A stretch of DNA of 64,000 nucleotides from JBGSOV01 sp041738935 (lineage in GTDB: Bacteria; Patescibacteriota; Gracilibacteria; CAIRYL01; GCA-016699755): positions 124,001 to 188,000 of the forward strand of contig JBGSOV010000002.1 of assembly GCA_041738935.1 (NCBI GenBank), read 5' to 3'. Under the pieces are notes generated by a model. The model worked only from the letters and a program-made list of their open reading frames with translations. It was not told the origin of the DNA and ran no database searches. Every line of letters starts with the position of its first letter. The first letter of the stretch is position 1. Shown piece after piece: positions 9,046-17,458 of this stretch. A program made the translations under genes and the position numbers.

Positions 9046-10023
9046 ATGACGGCATCTTCCTCTTTTTTTGAAGAGCACATCAACGCTGCTCTCGAGTCTG
9101 TCGATTTGCAGGGTTTTCGCAAAACGCATGCCGGCAAAGTCCGCGATATTTTTGAAAAAGATGGTACGCAGATTATCGTTACGACTGATCGTCAATCGGC
9201 TTTTGATCGGATTTTAACAACAGTTCCGTTTAAAGGGCAGATTCTCAACCGTATTTCGGCATTCTGGTTTGAGCAAACGAAAGACATTATTGCCAATCAT
9301 CTGATCGCTGTGCCTGATCCGGCTGTTTCTGTTGTGCGTAAGGCAAAGGTTTTTCCGGTCGAATGCATTGTTCGTGGATATATGACAGGAAGCACTGATA
9401 CGTCTGTCTGGATAAATTATCAGAAAGGCATTCGTAATTATTGCGGAGTCGAACTGCCCGAAAACATGGTCAAAAATCAGCCGTTTGCTACTCCAATCAT
9501 CACGCCAACAACCAAGCCACAAGTGGGACATGACGAATTGATTTCACCGGACGAAATCATCGAACGCGGACTGATGACGGCGGACGAATGGCAAACAGTT
9601 AGCGATGCTGCCCTCCAAATCTTTTTACGCGGACAATCGATTGCTGCACGACAAGGACTGATTTTAGTCGACACCAAGTTCGAATTCGGACGTGCGCTCG
9701 ATACTGGCGAAATCTTGCTTATCGACGAAGTATTGACTCCGGATAGTTCGCGCTTTTGGATGCAAGCTTCCTACAACGAGCGATTTGCTGCTGGCGAAGA
9801 ACCACAGAGCTTTGATAAAGAATTTTTCCGCCTCTGGTATCAAGAGCGCTGTAATCCTTACCGAGACGAAATATTGCCACAAGCGCCAAATTCTCTGCGC
9901 GCCAAACTGGCGAGTATTTATGCCGAAGCGTACGAAATTATCACCGATGCTGAGTTTGTACCAGAGTTGAATGGAACAGCGCGCATCCAGAAAAACCTGG
10001 ACGAATATTTTGCTTCGCGGTAA
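9046..10023 (+). CDS. purC: Phosphoribosylaminoimidazole-succinocarboxamide synthase (SAICAR synthetase)
   Basis: Joins CAIR and aspartate using ATP to make SAICAR in de novo purine synthesis; cytosolic. The 325 residues show family blocks: KTHAGKVRDIFEKDG near the N-terminus, TTDRQSAFDRIL, PVECIVRGYMTGS, LILVDTKFEFG, and LIDEVLTPDSSRFW. Length matches the longer, fungal-like or bacterial type of about 300 residues. The ATG at 9046 was chosen because the match begins just after it; the reading frame is open upstream to 8968 without family similarity. It stands alone, not in a pur operon; purH is about 47 kb away in this window. tRNA-Trp follows 22 bp after the stop. Confidence 0.95.
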   Translation: MTASSSFFEEHINAALESVDLQGFRKTHAGKVRDIFEKDGTQIIVTTDRQSAFDRILTTVPFKGQILNRISAFWFEQTKDIIANHLIAVPDPAVSVVRKAKVFPVECIVRGYMTGSTDTSVWINYQKGIRNYCGVELPENMVKNQPFATPIITPTTKPQVGHDELISPDEIIERGLMTADEWQTVSDAALQIFLRGQSIAARQGLILVDTKFEFGRALDTGEILLIDEVLTPDSSRFWMQASYNERFAAGEEPQSFDKEFFRLWYQERCNPYRDEILPQAPNSLRAKLASIYAEAYEIITDAEFVPELNGTARIQKNLDEYFASR

Positions 10024-10045
10024 TATTAGCTTTGTAGCAAACCAA

Positions 10046-10120
10046 AGGGGCATGATGTCAATGGTAGCATGGCGGTCTCCAAAACCGCTCGTTCGGGTTC
10101 GAATCCTGATGCCCCTGCCA
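10046..10120 (+). tRNA. tRNA-Trp (anticodon CCA)
   Basis: Acceptor stem AGGGGCA / TGCCCCT, anticodon stem GCGGT / ACCGC with loop CTCCAAA, T-arm TCGGG / CCTGA around TTCGAAT. The 3' CCA is encoded (10118-10120). CCA anticodon reads only UGG, which fits TGA being a stop here. Confidence 0.97.
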
Positions 10121-10217
10121 GATATTGTTTTGTAGAGATGTTATATTCTTTTGTATGAATCAGCTCGGATTTTTTTTGCAATAACAGGCTTTTTTGAAAA
10201 ATAAAAACCCAGAAACC

Positions 10218-10246
10218 TTGACATAAAATAATTATTTATTTATAAA
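10218..10246 (+). promoter_or_regulatory. Strong sigma70-type promoter for the haem peroxidase homologue
   Basis: TTGACA (10218-10223), 17-nt spacer, TATAAA (10241-10246). The expected start of transcription near 10253 gives a leader of about 17 nt before the ATG at 10270. Confidence 0.75.
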
Positions 10247-10269
10247 GAAACATCTCTTCTCTGTATATC

Positions 10270-12246
10270 ATGCAAAAACTTTTTTCGTTCTTGTCGCTTC
10301 TTCTACTTATACAACCATCTTTGGCATTTGCTCAGATGGGAGAAGAGGCAAGCACTTTACCAACACCCGAACCTACTGTTTCACAATCGGTAACTCTTCC
10401 AACACCAACACCGCAGATTTTTGTTTCACCAAGTCCAACTACTACTCCCGAGCCAAGCACATCACCTGATGAGGTACTTCCTGTCGATTTGGACAATATA
10501 CCAGCAGATTTTTTTGATGACTTCGACGAAAACGATTTTTTGGATGGAACCAGTTTCTTGCTCTACGAAGAACCGCCTTCGCCCGAAGAAATCTTTTTAA
10601 GCATTTATCAAAAACACATTCGTGATTGGTTGAGCGGAGATTCTGCTTGGTGGAAATCTACTCCGCATGTTGTCCGCGCTCGCACAGATTATCCCGTGCG
10701 GCGGTTTTTGTTCAGGTCGCTTGATGGTTTTCGCACGAATGTTTTTTATCCTTCTTGGGGACAAGCTGGCAAAGTGTTTGCACGCTATCTGGCGCCGGTA
10801 TATGGCGATACTATCGCTTTTCCTGCTGGTTCGAATCGTCCATCGGTACGCGAAATCAGTAATCTTGTCGTGCACCAAAACGAACCAATTCCCAATCAAC
10901 AAGGACTCACTGATTTTTTTTGGTTGTGGGGACAATTTGTCGGTCAGGATCTCGTTCTCATCGAACCATCTGTTCAAGAGTTTGAACAATTTAAAATTCG
11001 TGTTCCGATTGGCGATTCAGTTTTTGATCCTGAAGCAACGGGCACCGAATGGCTTAAGTACTCACGTTCAGACTTTGACGCCACTACCAGTAACATACTT
11101 CCACGCGAACAAAAAAATCTAACGACGCCATATCTTGATGCTTCGATGATTTATGGCGTCGATGAATATCGCAGCAATGCATTACGTACTTTTGTCGATG
11201 GCAAACTCAAAATGACGAATGATGCCATGTTGCCCTACAACACAACTGGTTTACCAAACGTCGGTGGAGATAGTCCATATCTTTCGCTGTCGGGTGATGT
11301 TCGCGTCAATGAACACATTGGGTTGGTGGCACTTCACACACTATTTTTTCGCGAACACAATCGTCTTGCTGCAGAAATCAAGCGCCATTTTCCTAATTAT
11401 TCCGATGAAGAAATTTTTTTCTTTGCGCGCGAGCTTGTTACTGCTGAAATTCAGGACATAACCTACAATGAGTTTTTACCGCTCTTGTTGGGCGAAAAGC
11501 TTCCTGCGTATAGCGGATATGATCCTCAACTTGATCCGACGGTGCGCAATCTCTTTGCGTCAGCAGCATTTGAACTGTGGTATACAATGATGTCGCCACA
11601 GATTACTTTTGCTGATAATGACGGTGTTCCTGTTGGCAAAAGCCCTTACAGCTTGCGCACAACCTTTTTTCAGCCATGGCTTTTGTGGTACAAGCATGAT
11701 CTTGATTTCATCTTAAAAGGGTTTTCGATGCAGCCGGCGCAAGCAATCGACCCGTATGTCGATGATGCACTGCGCAATTTTACTTTTGAAGAATCAGGTC
11801 TGAAACCCGTCGATCTGATTGCTGTCTCATTACAGCGTGGTAGAGATCATGGATTACCGGATTATAATCAAATCCGCAGCTTTTTTGGGCGCGAACCAAT
11901 GAAAGATTTTAGCGAACTCAGCAGTGATATCGAGCTCAACGAAAAAATACGTTTGGCATATCGCGATGTCGATGCAATCGATGCTTGGGTTGGGCTGCTT
12001 GCCGAAGAAAAAGCCTCGGACGCACCAATTGGTGAAACACTCAAAGCCATTGTGACAGACCAGTTTTTGCGGATTCGAAATGGAGACCGGTTTTGGCACG
12101 AGCGTGCTTTGCGTCCAGAGCTTGCTGCTCTCATTCCCGATACTTCGTTGGCTCAGATTATCAAAAATAATACTGATCTCACCAATCTGACGGAGAATAT
12201 TTTTGTACTCGCAATACCCGAATTTTCTTCTGAAATAGAAGAGTAG
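10270..12246 (+). CDS. Secreted animal-type haem peroxidase homologue lacking both haem histidines
   Basis: Residues 1-21 are a signal peptide (LLLLIQPSLAFA), followed by a Thr/Pro-rich linker (to about 75) and an acidic stretch. The rest aligns with the peroxidase-cyclooxygenase (An_peroxidase) family by motif: GDVRVNEHIGLVALHTLF with catalytic-type Arg345 and Glu348, FREHNRLAAEI, QDITYNEFLPLLLGE, LQRGRDHGLPDYN and GDRFWHERAL. The distal WGQFLDHDL block is here WGQFVGQDL, so the distal His is Gln226 and the preceding Asp is Gly. The proximal FRxGH block is FELWYT, so the proximal His is Tyr438. The fold looks intact, but ordinary peroxidase chemistry is doubtful. It is transcribed alone from a strong promoter. 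Confidence 0.88.
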   Translation: MQKLFSFLSLLLLIQPSLAFAQMGEEASTLPTPEPTVSQSVTLPTPTPQIFVSPSPTTTPEPSTSPDEVLPVDLDNIPADFFDDFDENDFLDGTSFLLYEEPPSPEEIFLSIYQKHIRDWLSGDSAWWKSTPHVVRARTDYPVRRFLFRSLDGFRTNVFYPSWGQAGKVFARYLAPVYGDTIAFPAGSNRPSVREISNLVVHQNEPIPNQQGLTDFFWLWGQFVGQDLVLIEPSVQEFEQFKIRVPIGDSVFDPEATGTEWLKYSRSDFDATTSNILPREQKNLTTPYLDASMIYGVDEYRSNALRTFVDGKLKMTNDAMLPYNTTGLPNVGGDSPYLSLSGDVRVNEHIGLVALHTLFFREHNRLAAEIKRHFPNYSDEEIFFFARELVTAEIQDITYNEFLPLLLGEKLPAYSGYDPQLDPTVRNLFASAAFELWYTMMSPQITFADNDGVPVGKSPYSLRTTFFQPWLLWYKHDLDFILKGFSMQPAQAIDPYVDDALRNFTFEESGLKPVDLIAVSLQRGRDHGLPDYNQIRSFFGREPMKDFSELSSDIELNEKIRLAYRDVDAIDAWVGLLAEEKASDAPIGETLKAIVTDQFLRIRNGDRFWHERALRPELAALIPDTSLAQIIKNNTDLTNLTENIFVLAIPEFSSEIEE

Positions 12247-12421
12247 ACTCTTTCCATCAAGAATCACTTCTTTGTGTTTCGATGTACCTTGGCTCTATCA
12301 GATAAATGTTGTTATCGCCGCCAAAATTCAGGGCAGAGTAAATGCCCGCCAAATTCCAACTTTTGCAAGGCTTGTCTTTCTTAATCGCAGAGAGTATTTT
12401 GCAAATACTTTTTATAAACAG

Positions 12422-12829
12422 ATGAAATCCAAAATCTCGATTATCACTCTTGGTGTCAGTGATTTGGCGCAAGCAATCTCTTTTTATCAGCGCTTGGGCT
12501 TTCGACTGGAAACCGAAAAGGATACCGACAAAGTCGCCTTTTTGTATCTCGAAGGTGCGGCAGCGCGACTGGCGTTATTTCCGCGTGCAGAATTAGCAAA
12601 AGATATCGGGGTAACCGAAGCGGGGAGTGGTTTTCGAGGGATTACCTTGGCGCACAATGTTGCTTCTGCGGAAGCAGTCGACGCGATATTGTTAGAGGCA
12701 GAAGCAGCAGGGGCGACTATTGTCAAAGCTGGACAGAAGGTTTTTTGGGGAGGGTATTCAGGATATTTTTCCGATTTGGACGGTTTTTATTGGGAAGTAG
12801 CATATAATCCGTTTATGGATTTGGTTTGA
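12422..12829 (+). CDS. VOC (glyoxalase/bleomycin resistance) superfamily protein
   Basis: A 135-residue single-domain VOC protein: ITLGVSDLAQAISFYQRLGF begins the first beta-alpha-beta module and GYFSDLDGFYWEVAYNP ends the second. The substrate is not predictable. The start is ATG 12422; the frame is open to 12272 but the fold begins at this Met. A clean bidirectional terminator lies just downstream, shared with the convergent RRM gene. Confidence 0.9.
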   Translation: MKSKISIITLGVSDLAQAISFYQRLGFRLETEKDTDKVAFLYLEGAAARLALFPRAELAKDIGVTEAGSGFRGITLAHNVASAEAVDAILLEAEAAGATIVKAGQKVFWGGYSGYFSDLDGFYWEVAYNPFMDLV

Positions 12830-12872
12830 TGGCAAAAGGATAAAGCTCCATTAAGTAAAAATTGTGTATCAA

Positions 12873-12896
12873 AAAAAGTCCCCGAAGGGACTTTTT
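12873..12896. terminator. Bidirectional intrinsic terminator
   Basis: AAAAAGTCCC, loop CGAA, GGGACTTTTT: a perfect 10-bp stem with T-runs in both directions, between the convergent VOC (+) and RRM (-) genes. Confidence 0.92.
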
Positions 12897-12923
12897 GTTG
12901 TTCTCTCATGGAAATAATCCAGA

Positions 12924-13205
12924 TTAGAAATTGCGTGGTGGTCGCTCTTCTTTTGGTCGAGCGATGTTTACCGCGATTTCGCGTCCTTCGTACTCTTGGC
13001 CATCGAACATTTCGACAGCTTTTTGAGCTTCTGCAGGCGAAGACATTTCGACAAAGCCGAAGCCTTTGCTGCGTCCAGTTGCGCGATCAGAGATGATAGC
13101 GACAGATACAACTGTACCTGCTTGCGAGAAGTGCTCTTGGAGCGCTTCCTCCGTTGTGCGCCATGGGAGGCTTCCAACGAAGAGTTTTGAATTTTGGTCG
13201 GACAT
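12924..13205 (-). CDS. RNA recognition motif (RRM) protein, 93 aa
   Basis: A single RRM with a short tail, as in the small cyanobacterial-type Rbp and other bacterial RNA-binding proteins. RNP2 is LFVGSLPW and RNP1 is KGFGFVEM, with the aromatic residues needed for RNA stacking. The C-terminal tail is basic and Pro-rich (RPKEERPPRNF). The start is ATG 13205 (MSDQNSK); an upstream in-frame ATG at 13247 would add 14 residues outside the fold. The upstream region carries a perfect 9-bp inverted repeat that would lie in or near its leader. Such proteins often act as RNA chaperones or in cold response; the role here is not shown. Confidence 0.95.
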   Translation of the reverse strand: MSDQNSKLFVGSLPWRTTEEALQEHFSQAGTVVSVAIISDRATGRSKGFGFVEMSSPAEAQKAVEMFDGQEYEGREIAVNIARPKEERPPRNF

Positions 13206-13224
13206 AGTCCAATTGAAAAAAGAA

Positions 13225-13260
13225 AGTGTAAGCACTCTACTAGCCACTATCGCTTACACT
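13225..13260. promoter_or_regulatory. 9-bp inverted repeat upstream of the RRM gene
   Basis: AGTGTAAGC (13225-13233), 18 nt, GCTTACACT (13252-13260), starting 20 bp before the RRM start codon. It is followed outward by further partial symmetry (GAAAG / CTTTC). It could be an operator or an RNA stem in the leader. Confidence 0.45.
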
Positions 13261-13416
13261 CACTTTCGCTCTATGCAAGGACCGGGAACCGAAATGCTCA
13301 CCTACATTTTTCTGATTTTTTGCGCTTTTGTCAACTAATTTTCTCCTTTTTGCTATATAATGTCGAGTTTTTTGAAAAACAGTTACAGTCTTATTGTGAT
13401 TTCTTTTTGTTAAAAA

Positions 13417-13713
13417 ATGCAATTTGTCGTAATTGGTCGAGACGGTGACGATGTCCCAGCATTACAGCGTCGTACAAATGCCCGCGAAGCGCATCTCACG
13501 CAGTGTGCATCGATGAAAAATACTAAAACACTTCTCTATGCGGCAGCGCTTAAAGATGAAAATAACAATATGAATGGCTCAATTATGATTGTGGATTTTG
13601 CTTCTCGAAGCGAGCTGGATGCTTGGTTAGAGCGCGAACCATATGTAATCGGTAAGGTTTGGAAACAGGTTGAGGTGACTCCTTGCGCAGTTGCGCCGAT
13701 TTTTGCTGCTTAG
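13417..13713 (+). CDS. YciI-like (YCII-related) protein, 98 aa
   Basis: A small alpha-beta barrel protein of the YCII-related family. It starts MQFVVIGRDGDD, with the typical Arg-Glu-x-His-Leu segment (AREAHL) and a late AWLEREPYVIGKVW block, which are the usual landmarks. YciI proteins are proposed hydrolases or dehalogenase-like enzymes using a His-Asp pair; the substrate is unknown. The stop TAG (13711-13713) overlaps the stop codon of the convergent dehydrogenase by 4 bp. Confidence 0.88.
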   Translation: MQFVVIGRDGDDVPALQRRTNAREAHLTQCASMKNTKTLLYAAALKDENNNMNGSIMIVDFASRSELDAWLEREPYVIGKVWKQVEVTPCAVAPIFAA

Positions 13714-14654
13714 TATCCTTTTGTAAAATCAACGGTGTAGAGCAATTCTTCGCCGTTGCGAAAGCGGTGATAGTTTTCTTCAAACACATCAAAAATACGG
13801 TCAGACAAAATATAACCAGAATTGTGTGGAGTAATATAGACGTTTTGCATATCCCAAAGCGGGCTCTTGGGTGCAAGTGGTTCCTCTGCAAAAACATCAA
13901 GGACTGCGGCGGCAATGCGGTGGTGTTTCATGGCGCCGACAAGTACTTTTTCATCTACTATATTTCCACGCCCGACACTTATAAAAATTGCTGTTTCTTT
14001 CATTTGTTCAAATGCAACAGTATCAAGCAAATGAGTAGTCGCCTGTGTTGCGGGTAATGTTGCAATGATATAATCTGAAGCACGCAAGAGTTCTTGCAAG
14101 TCTTCTCCAGAGACAATCCTGTCAAAATTTTCTTGTGGTTGATTTGAAGAACGATACCCGATTGTCTGCAACCCGAATGCTTTGGAGATTCTAGCGATTT
14201 CGCTTCCGAGTGATCCAGTACCAAGAATACCAATGATTTTTCCGGTAAGTACATTTGTGGGGCGCTGTTCCCAGCGTTTTTGCTGTTGATAGTGTTGATT
14301 GAGCGCAATCTCTTTCTCCAAATATAAGATGTACCCCATCGTATACTCGGCAATGGCAGTGCCATATGTTTCGCGAAGATTGGTGAGAAGATAATTTTGA
14401 CGAAGTCCTGAAGCCATCATCGCATCAACTCCAGTAAATGTTGACTGCATCCATCGTAGTTTTTTCGCATGATTGATCCATTTTGCAGCAAGCGGTGGTT
14501 CGGCAAGTAAAATATCTGCAGAAGTAATTACTACTTCTATTTCCATATCATTTTTGGGATAACTGATATCCAGTTCTGGCAAATTTTTCGACTGTAGATT
14601 TTTAGAATAATCATCCTGATCACGACTAAGGACGACGAGGTGCGACAAAGACAT
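13710..14654 (-). CDS. D-isomer specific 2-hydroxyacid dehydrogenase, NAD(P)-dependent
   Basis: Reduces a 2-oxoacid to its D-2-hydroxyacid or the reverse. The Rossmann fold starts GIIGILGTGSLGSEIA. The catalytic triad is seen as Arg in ISVGRGNIVDE, Glu in DVFAEEPL and His in YITPHNSG. At 314 residues it resembles GhrA/GyaR-type enzymes; the substrate (glyoxylate, hydroxypyruvate or other) cannot be told. The start is ATG 14654. Convergent with the YciI-like gene, with overlapping stops. Confidence 0.93.
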   Translation of the reverse strand: MSLSHLVVLSRDQDDYSKNLQSKNLPELDISYPKNDMEIEVVITSADILLAEPPLAAKWINHAKKLRWMQSTFTGVDAMMASGLRQNYLLTNLRETYGTAIAEYTMGYILYLEKEIALNQHYQQQKRWEQRPTNVLTGKIIGILGTGSLGSEIARISKAFGLQTIGYRSSNQPQENFDRIVSGEDLQELLRASDYIIATLPATQATTHLLDTVAFEQMKETAIFISVGRGNIVDEKVLVGAMKHHRIAAAVLDVFAEEPLAPKSPLWDMQNVYITPHNSGYILSDRIFDVFEENYHRFRNGEELLYTVDFTKGY

Positions 14655-14787
14655 ATTTTCTGAATAAAAACTTCGATCTTAGTATAAATTATCACGCTCT
14701 GATATGCGAGCGGCGATATTAACCAATATCACTGATTTTTGCTTGATTTTCACGGAGGAAAGCGCAAAAATATCCTGGCATTTTTAT

Positions 14788-14864
14788 GGTCGCATAGCTC
14801 AGCTGGTTAGAGCGCAACACTGATAATGTTGAGGTCCCTGGTTCAAGTCCAGGTGCGACCACCA
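14788..14864 (+). tRNA. tRNA-Ile (anticodon GAT)
   Basis: Acceptor GGTCGCA / TGCGACC, anticodon stem CAACA / TGTTG with loop CTGATAA, T-arm around TTCAAGT, discriminator A and encoded CCA (14862-14864). Confidence 0.97.
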
Positions 14865-15006
14865 TTTGCAACTGCTTATTTCATTCCTTCTTTCATATGA
14901 AGGATGGCTTTTGCAACTTGCGTGTTTTTTGGCAAAAGCAAACTAGTTTTCTCTGTTTTTTTTCGGTACAATAAGAGCTGATTTTTTGTACTCACAAACA
15001 AAAGTT

Positions 15007-16161
15007 ATGCACAATCGAATCCGTCTTTTACGGCAGTTTCTTCCCTTCTTCAAATATTGTGTTGTTGGTGTGCTCGGTACATCAATCGATTTGTTTACCG
15101 TCTATTTACTCGTAGAACGACTTGAACTGATGCATCCGATTGGGGCGGCGACTGTTGGCTTTTTTTTGGCGGTCATCAACAATTTTTTCCTGAATAAGGC
15201 GTGGACATTTCAAAACCGTTCCAAAAATTATCGAAAACTCTGGGTAAAATTTCTTCTTGTTTCGCTCGTCGGCTTACTGCTGACGTGGATGTTTATGTAT
15301 ATCTTTTATGAAAGGTATGGCATTGCCGCAGTACCAGCGAAAGCAATTACTTCGGTAATCGTCTTGTCATGGAATTTTTTTGCCAACAAATATTGGACGT
15401 TTACCACGACCAAACTCAATCTCAATATTCCCACCTCGTTTCCATTTGAGCTTTCGATTATCGTTCCTGCATACAACGAAGAAAACCGTATCAAAAATAC
15501 GTTGATTCTCTTTAATGATTTCATTTTATCCCAAAAGATCAATGCAGAAATCATTGTGGTGAGTGATGGAAGCACAGATGGAACCGTCAAACTTGTCAAA
15601 AACTTGCAAGAGAAGATTTCGCATTTGCGGGTGATTGCGAACAAAAAAAACCGTGGTAAAGGTTTTGCCGTCAAAACGGGGATTGAAGCGGCGCGAGGCA
15701 AGTTAATTCTTTTTGCCGATGCGGATAATTCCACACCAATCGAAGAATACCTCGAGCTCAAAAAACAGATTTCCAAGCATGATATTGTCATTGGTTCGCG
15801 CTGGCTCAAAAACAGTAAAGTCAAACGCAAACAATCAACAGCACGGATTTTTATTGGGCGTTTTGGCAATATGATTATCCAAATGTTTTTGATTGATGGA
15901 ATTATCGACACACAATGTGGTTTCAAACTGTTCACTCACGAAGCTGCAAAGCAAATTTTTGCGCGGCAAAAAGTGTTTGGCTTTGGTTTTGATGTCGAAC
16001 TGCTTGTTATTGCCAAAAATCTCAACTATCGCATTGCCGAAGTTCCGGTGAGCTGGTTTAATTCTGTCGAATCACGCTTTCGTCCAGTACGTGACGCGTT
16101 GCGGACAGTCTTTGACCTCATTTATATCAAGCTGAATTTGTGGAGTGGGCGGTATTTCTAA
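15007..16161 (+). CDS. GtrA-family membrane domain fused to a GT2 glycosyltransferase
   Basis: Residues about 10-135 form a GtrA-like four-helix membrane domain (CVVGVLGTSIDLFTVYLL, NNFFLNKAWTF, NFFANKYWTF), a presumed flippase or anchor for polyprenyl-linked sugars. Residues about 145-385 form a GT2 domain of the dolichol-phosphate glucose/mannose synthase type: SIIVPAYNEENRI, VSDGSTDGT, NRGKGFAVKTG, LFADADNST (DxD-like) and the IDTQCGFKLF acceptor region. The combination suggests one protein making and moving a polyprenyl-phosphate sugar for surface glycans. The start is ATG 15007; a TTG at 14986 is in frame. Confidence 0.93.
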   Translation: MHNRIRLLRQFLPFFKYCVVGVLGTSIDLFTVYLLVERLELMHPIGAATVGFFLAVINNFFLNKAWTFQNRSKNYRKLWVKFLLVSLVGLLLTWMFMYIFYERYGIAAVPAKAITSVIVLSWNFFANKYWTFTTTKLNLNIPTSFPFELSIIVPAYNEENRIKNTLILFNDFILSQKINAEIIVVSDGSTDGTVKLVKNLQEKISHLRVIANKKNRGKGFAVKTGIEAARGKLILFADADNSTPIEEYLELKKQISKHDIVIGSRWLKNSKVKRKQSTARIFIGRFGNMIIQMFLIDGIIDTQCGFKLFTHEAAKQIFARQKVFGFGFDVELLVIAKNLNYRIAEVPVSWFNSVESRFRPVRDALRTVFDLIYIKLNLWSGRYF

Positions 16162-16276
16162 AATTACAAATTTCAAATGACAAATTCAGAACCGGAATGA
16201 ACGCGATTTGGTCATGCATTTCTTTATATTGTTCCACGAGCTGCATAGAGTTGTTGTGTGGTATATTCCTAAGGCA

Positions 16277-16804
16277 TTACAGACCAATCTTAATTTCAAA
16301 CTCTTTCAGTACCTCTTCTTCTGATAAATTGCTGGTCTCAATTATCGATGTGCCCAATTCGCGAGCTTGATTTCTTAGAAATTGCAGCCAACTTTTCATA
16401 TCATCAGTTAACAACTCTGGCTTATTTCGTTTATGAGTAAGTCTATTTGTCATTTCTTCTATATTGCAATCCACGAGAATTATCTTGTAATTTTTGAAAT
16501 TGTGTTTTGCAAAACCGTCGTAAATGAATTGTAAATTGACTTGACCTTCTAAAAAGACCTTTTCGTCATGACATTGGTTTACAATTTTATCTAACCATTC
16601 ATAGGTTTTTGCTTCCTGCCAGCCAGAAGGTGAGCCAAACTCTTTCTCCATATCTTCAAAAGAAGGAACTCCAATTGAATCAAAGTGAAGGAATGACCAG
16701 GTCGTATTTGCATACTTCTTCTTCAGCTGCGCAATCAGAGTTGTTTTTCCGACTCCAGACGCGCCAGTTATGAAATAGATAGTTTGTTGTTCGGAATTAT
16801 TCAT
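16277..16804 (-). CDS. P-loop nucleoside/nucleotide kinase-like protein, 175 aa
   Basis: Walker A GASGVGKTT near residue 14 and a Walker-B-like hydrophobic strand ending in Asp (YKIILVDCN) show an AAA-type or adenylate-kinase-like P-loop fold. The LTHKRNKPEL segment could be the lid. No closer family is recognised; AAA_18/AAA_33 kinases are the nearest picture. It is AT-rich compared with its neighbours, which may mean recent gain. It lies 28 bp downstream of the DUF1543 gene on the same strand. Confidence 0.8.
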   Translation of the reverse strand: MNNSEQQTIYFITGASGVGKTTLIAQLKKKYANTTWSFLHFDSIGVPSFEDMEKEFGSPSGWQEAKTYEWLDKIVNQCHDEKVFLEGQVNLQFIYDGFAKHNFKNYKIILVDCNIEEMTNRLTHKRNKPELLTDDMKSWLQFLRNQARELGTSIIETSNLSEEEVLKEFEIKIGL

Positions 16805-16832
16805 GTACTTACAATATCAACCTTGAAGATAT

Positions 16833-17339
16833 TTAACACACATCTGTATTATACCCAAACCAATCCGGTTTGATTGCTTGGGTTTTATCAGTGGGAACCA
16901 ACTGAACATGCCAGGTTTCGATTTTGCTCAGCGCGAGGCAATCATCAATATCATACAAATCATCTTTGTGCCGAATTGCTTTTCCCAATAGTAATTCATC
17001 AAGTGCGCGCTTTTTTGCCTCTGCTGCTGAATGTGCCACATAAAAACAGATTTCGTGATTTTCAGCAAAATGCTCAGCATCATATCCGCCAGTATTCACA
17101 AAGTAGAGTCGCTTGTCAGTACTAGACTTTGTTTCTGCCAAACGTATCTCAAAGCCATCGACATATTGCAAAACAAGATATGCATCAATATGAAGTGATT
17201 CTGGAGACCCAACCCATTGATCGCGTAACTGCGGATAGCAGTCTTCAATTGTTTCGCCTACAGCAAAACGAATATCATGCATTTCGATATTGCATCCGTC
17301 TACCTCACCGCCAAGGAGGACGACAAAAAGCTGGGGCAT
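16833..17339 (-). CDS. DUF1543 domain protein, 168 aa
   Basis: LFVVLLGGEVDGCNIEMHD followed by RFAVGETIEDCYPQLRDQW and the SLHIDAYLVLQYVDGFEIRL segment match the conserved start of DUF1543, a family of unknown function common in gamma-proteobacteria. The second half (about 85-165) is a similar repeat-like alpha-beta unit (VNTGGYDAEHFAENHEICFYV). Presence here suggests lateral transfer. Soluble, with no signal. Confidence 0.85.
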   Translation of the reverse strand: MPQLFVVLLGGEVDGCNIEMHDIRFAVGETIEDCYPQLRDQWVGSPESLHIDAYLVLQYVDGFEIRLAETKSSTDKRLYFVNTGGYDAEHFAENHEICFYVAHSAAEAKKRALDELLLGKAIRHKDDLYDIDDCLALSKIETWHVQLVPTDKTQAIKPDWFGYNTDVC

Positions 17340-17358
17340 AATTTGGACTGAGATTGCT

Positions 17359-17450
17359 CTCCCCCTAAGTCAGGGGGAGTTGGAGGGGGTTGTTGCAGCT
17401 GAATTTCTAACCCTCCCAGACATCCCCCCCCCCTTGCCTAGAGGAGGAGC
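17359..17450. repeat. GC-rich imperfect palindromic intergenic element with a C10 tract
   Basis: An 8-bp stem CTCCCCCT / AGGGGGAG (17359-17379) is followed by GGAGGGGGTT pairing with AACCCTCC (17409-17416) and a run of ten C (17424-17433), ending in GAGGAGGAG. It lies between ntpB's end and the DUF1543 start. A related fragment (CTCCTTATCAGGGGGAG) is in the gap around 57263-57279. Confidence 0.6.
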
Positions 17451-17458
17451 GATTCGCG

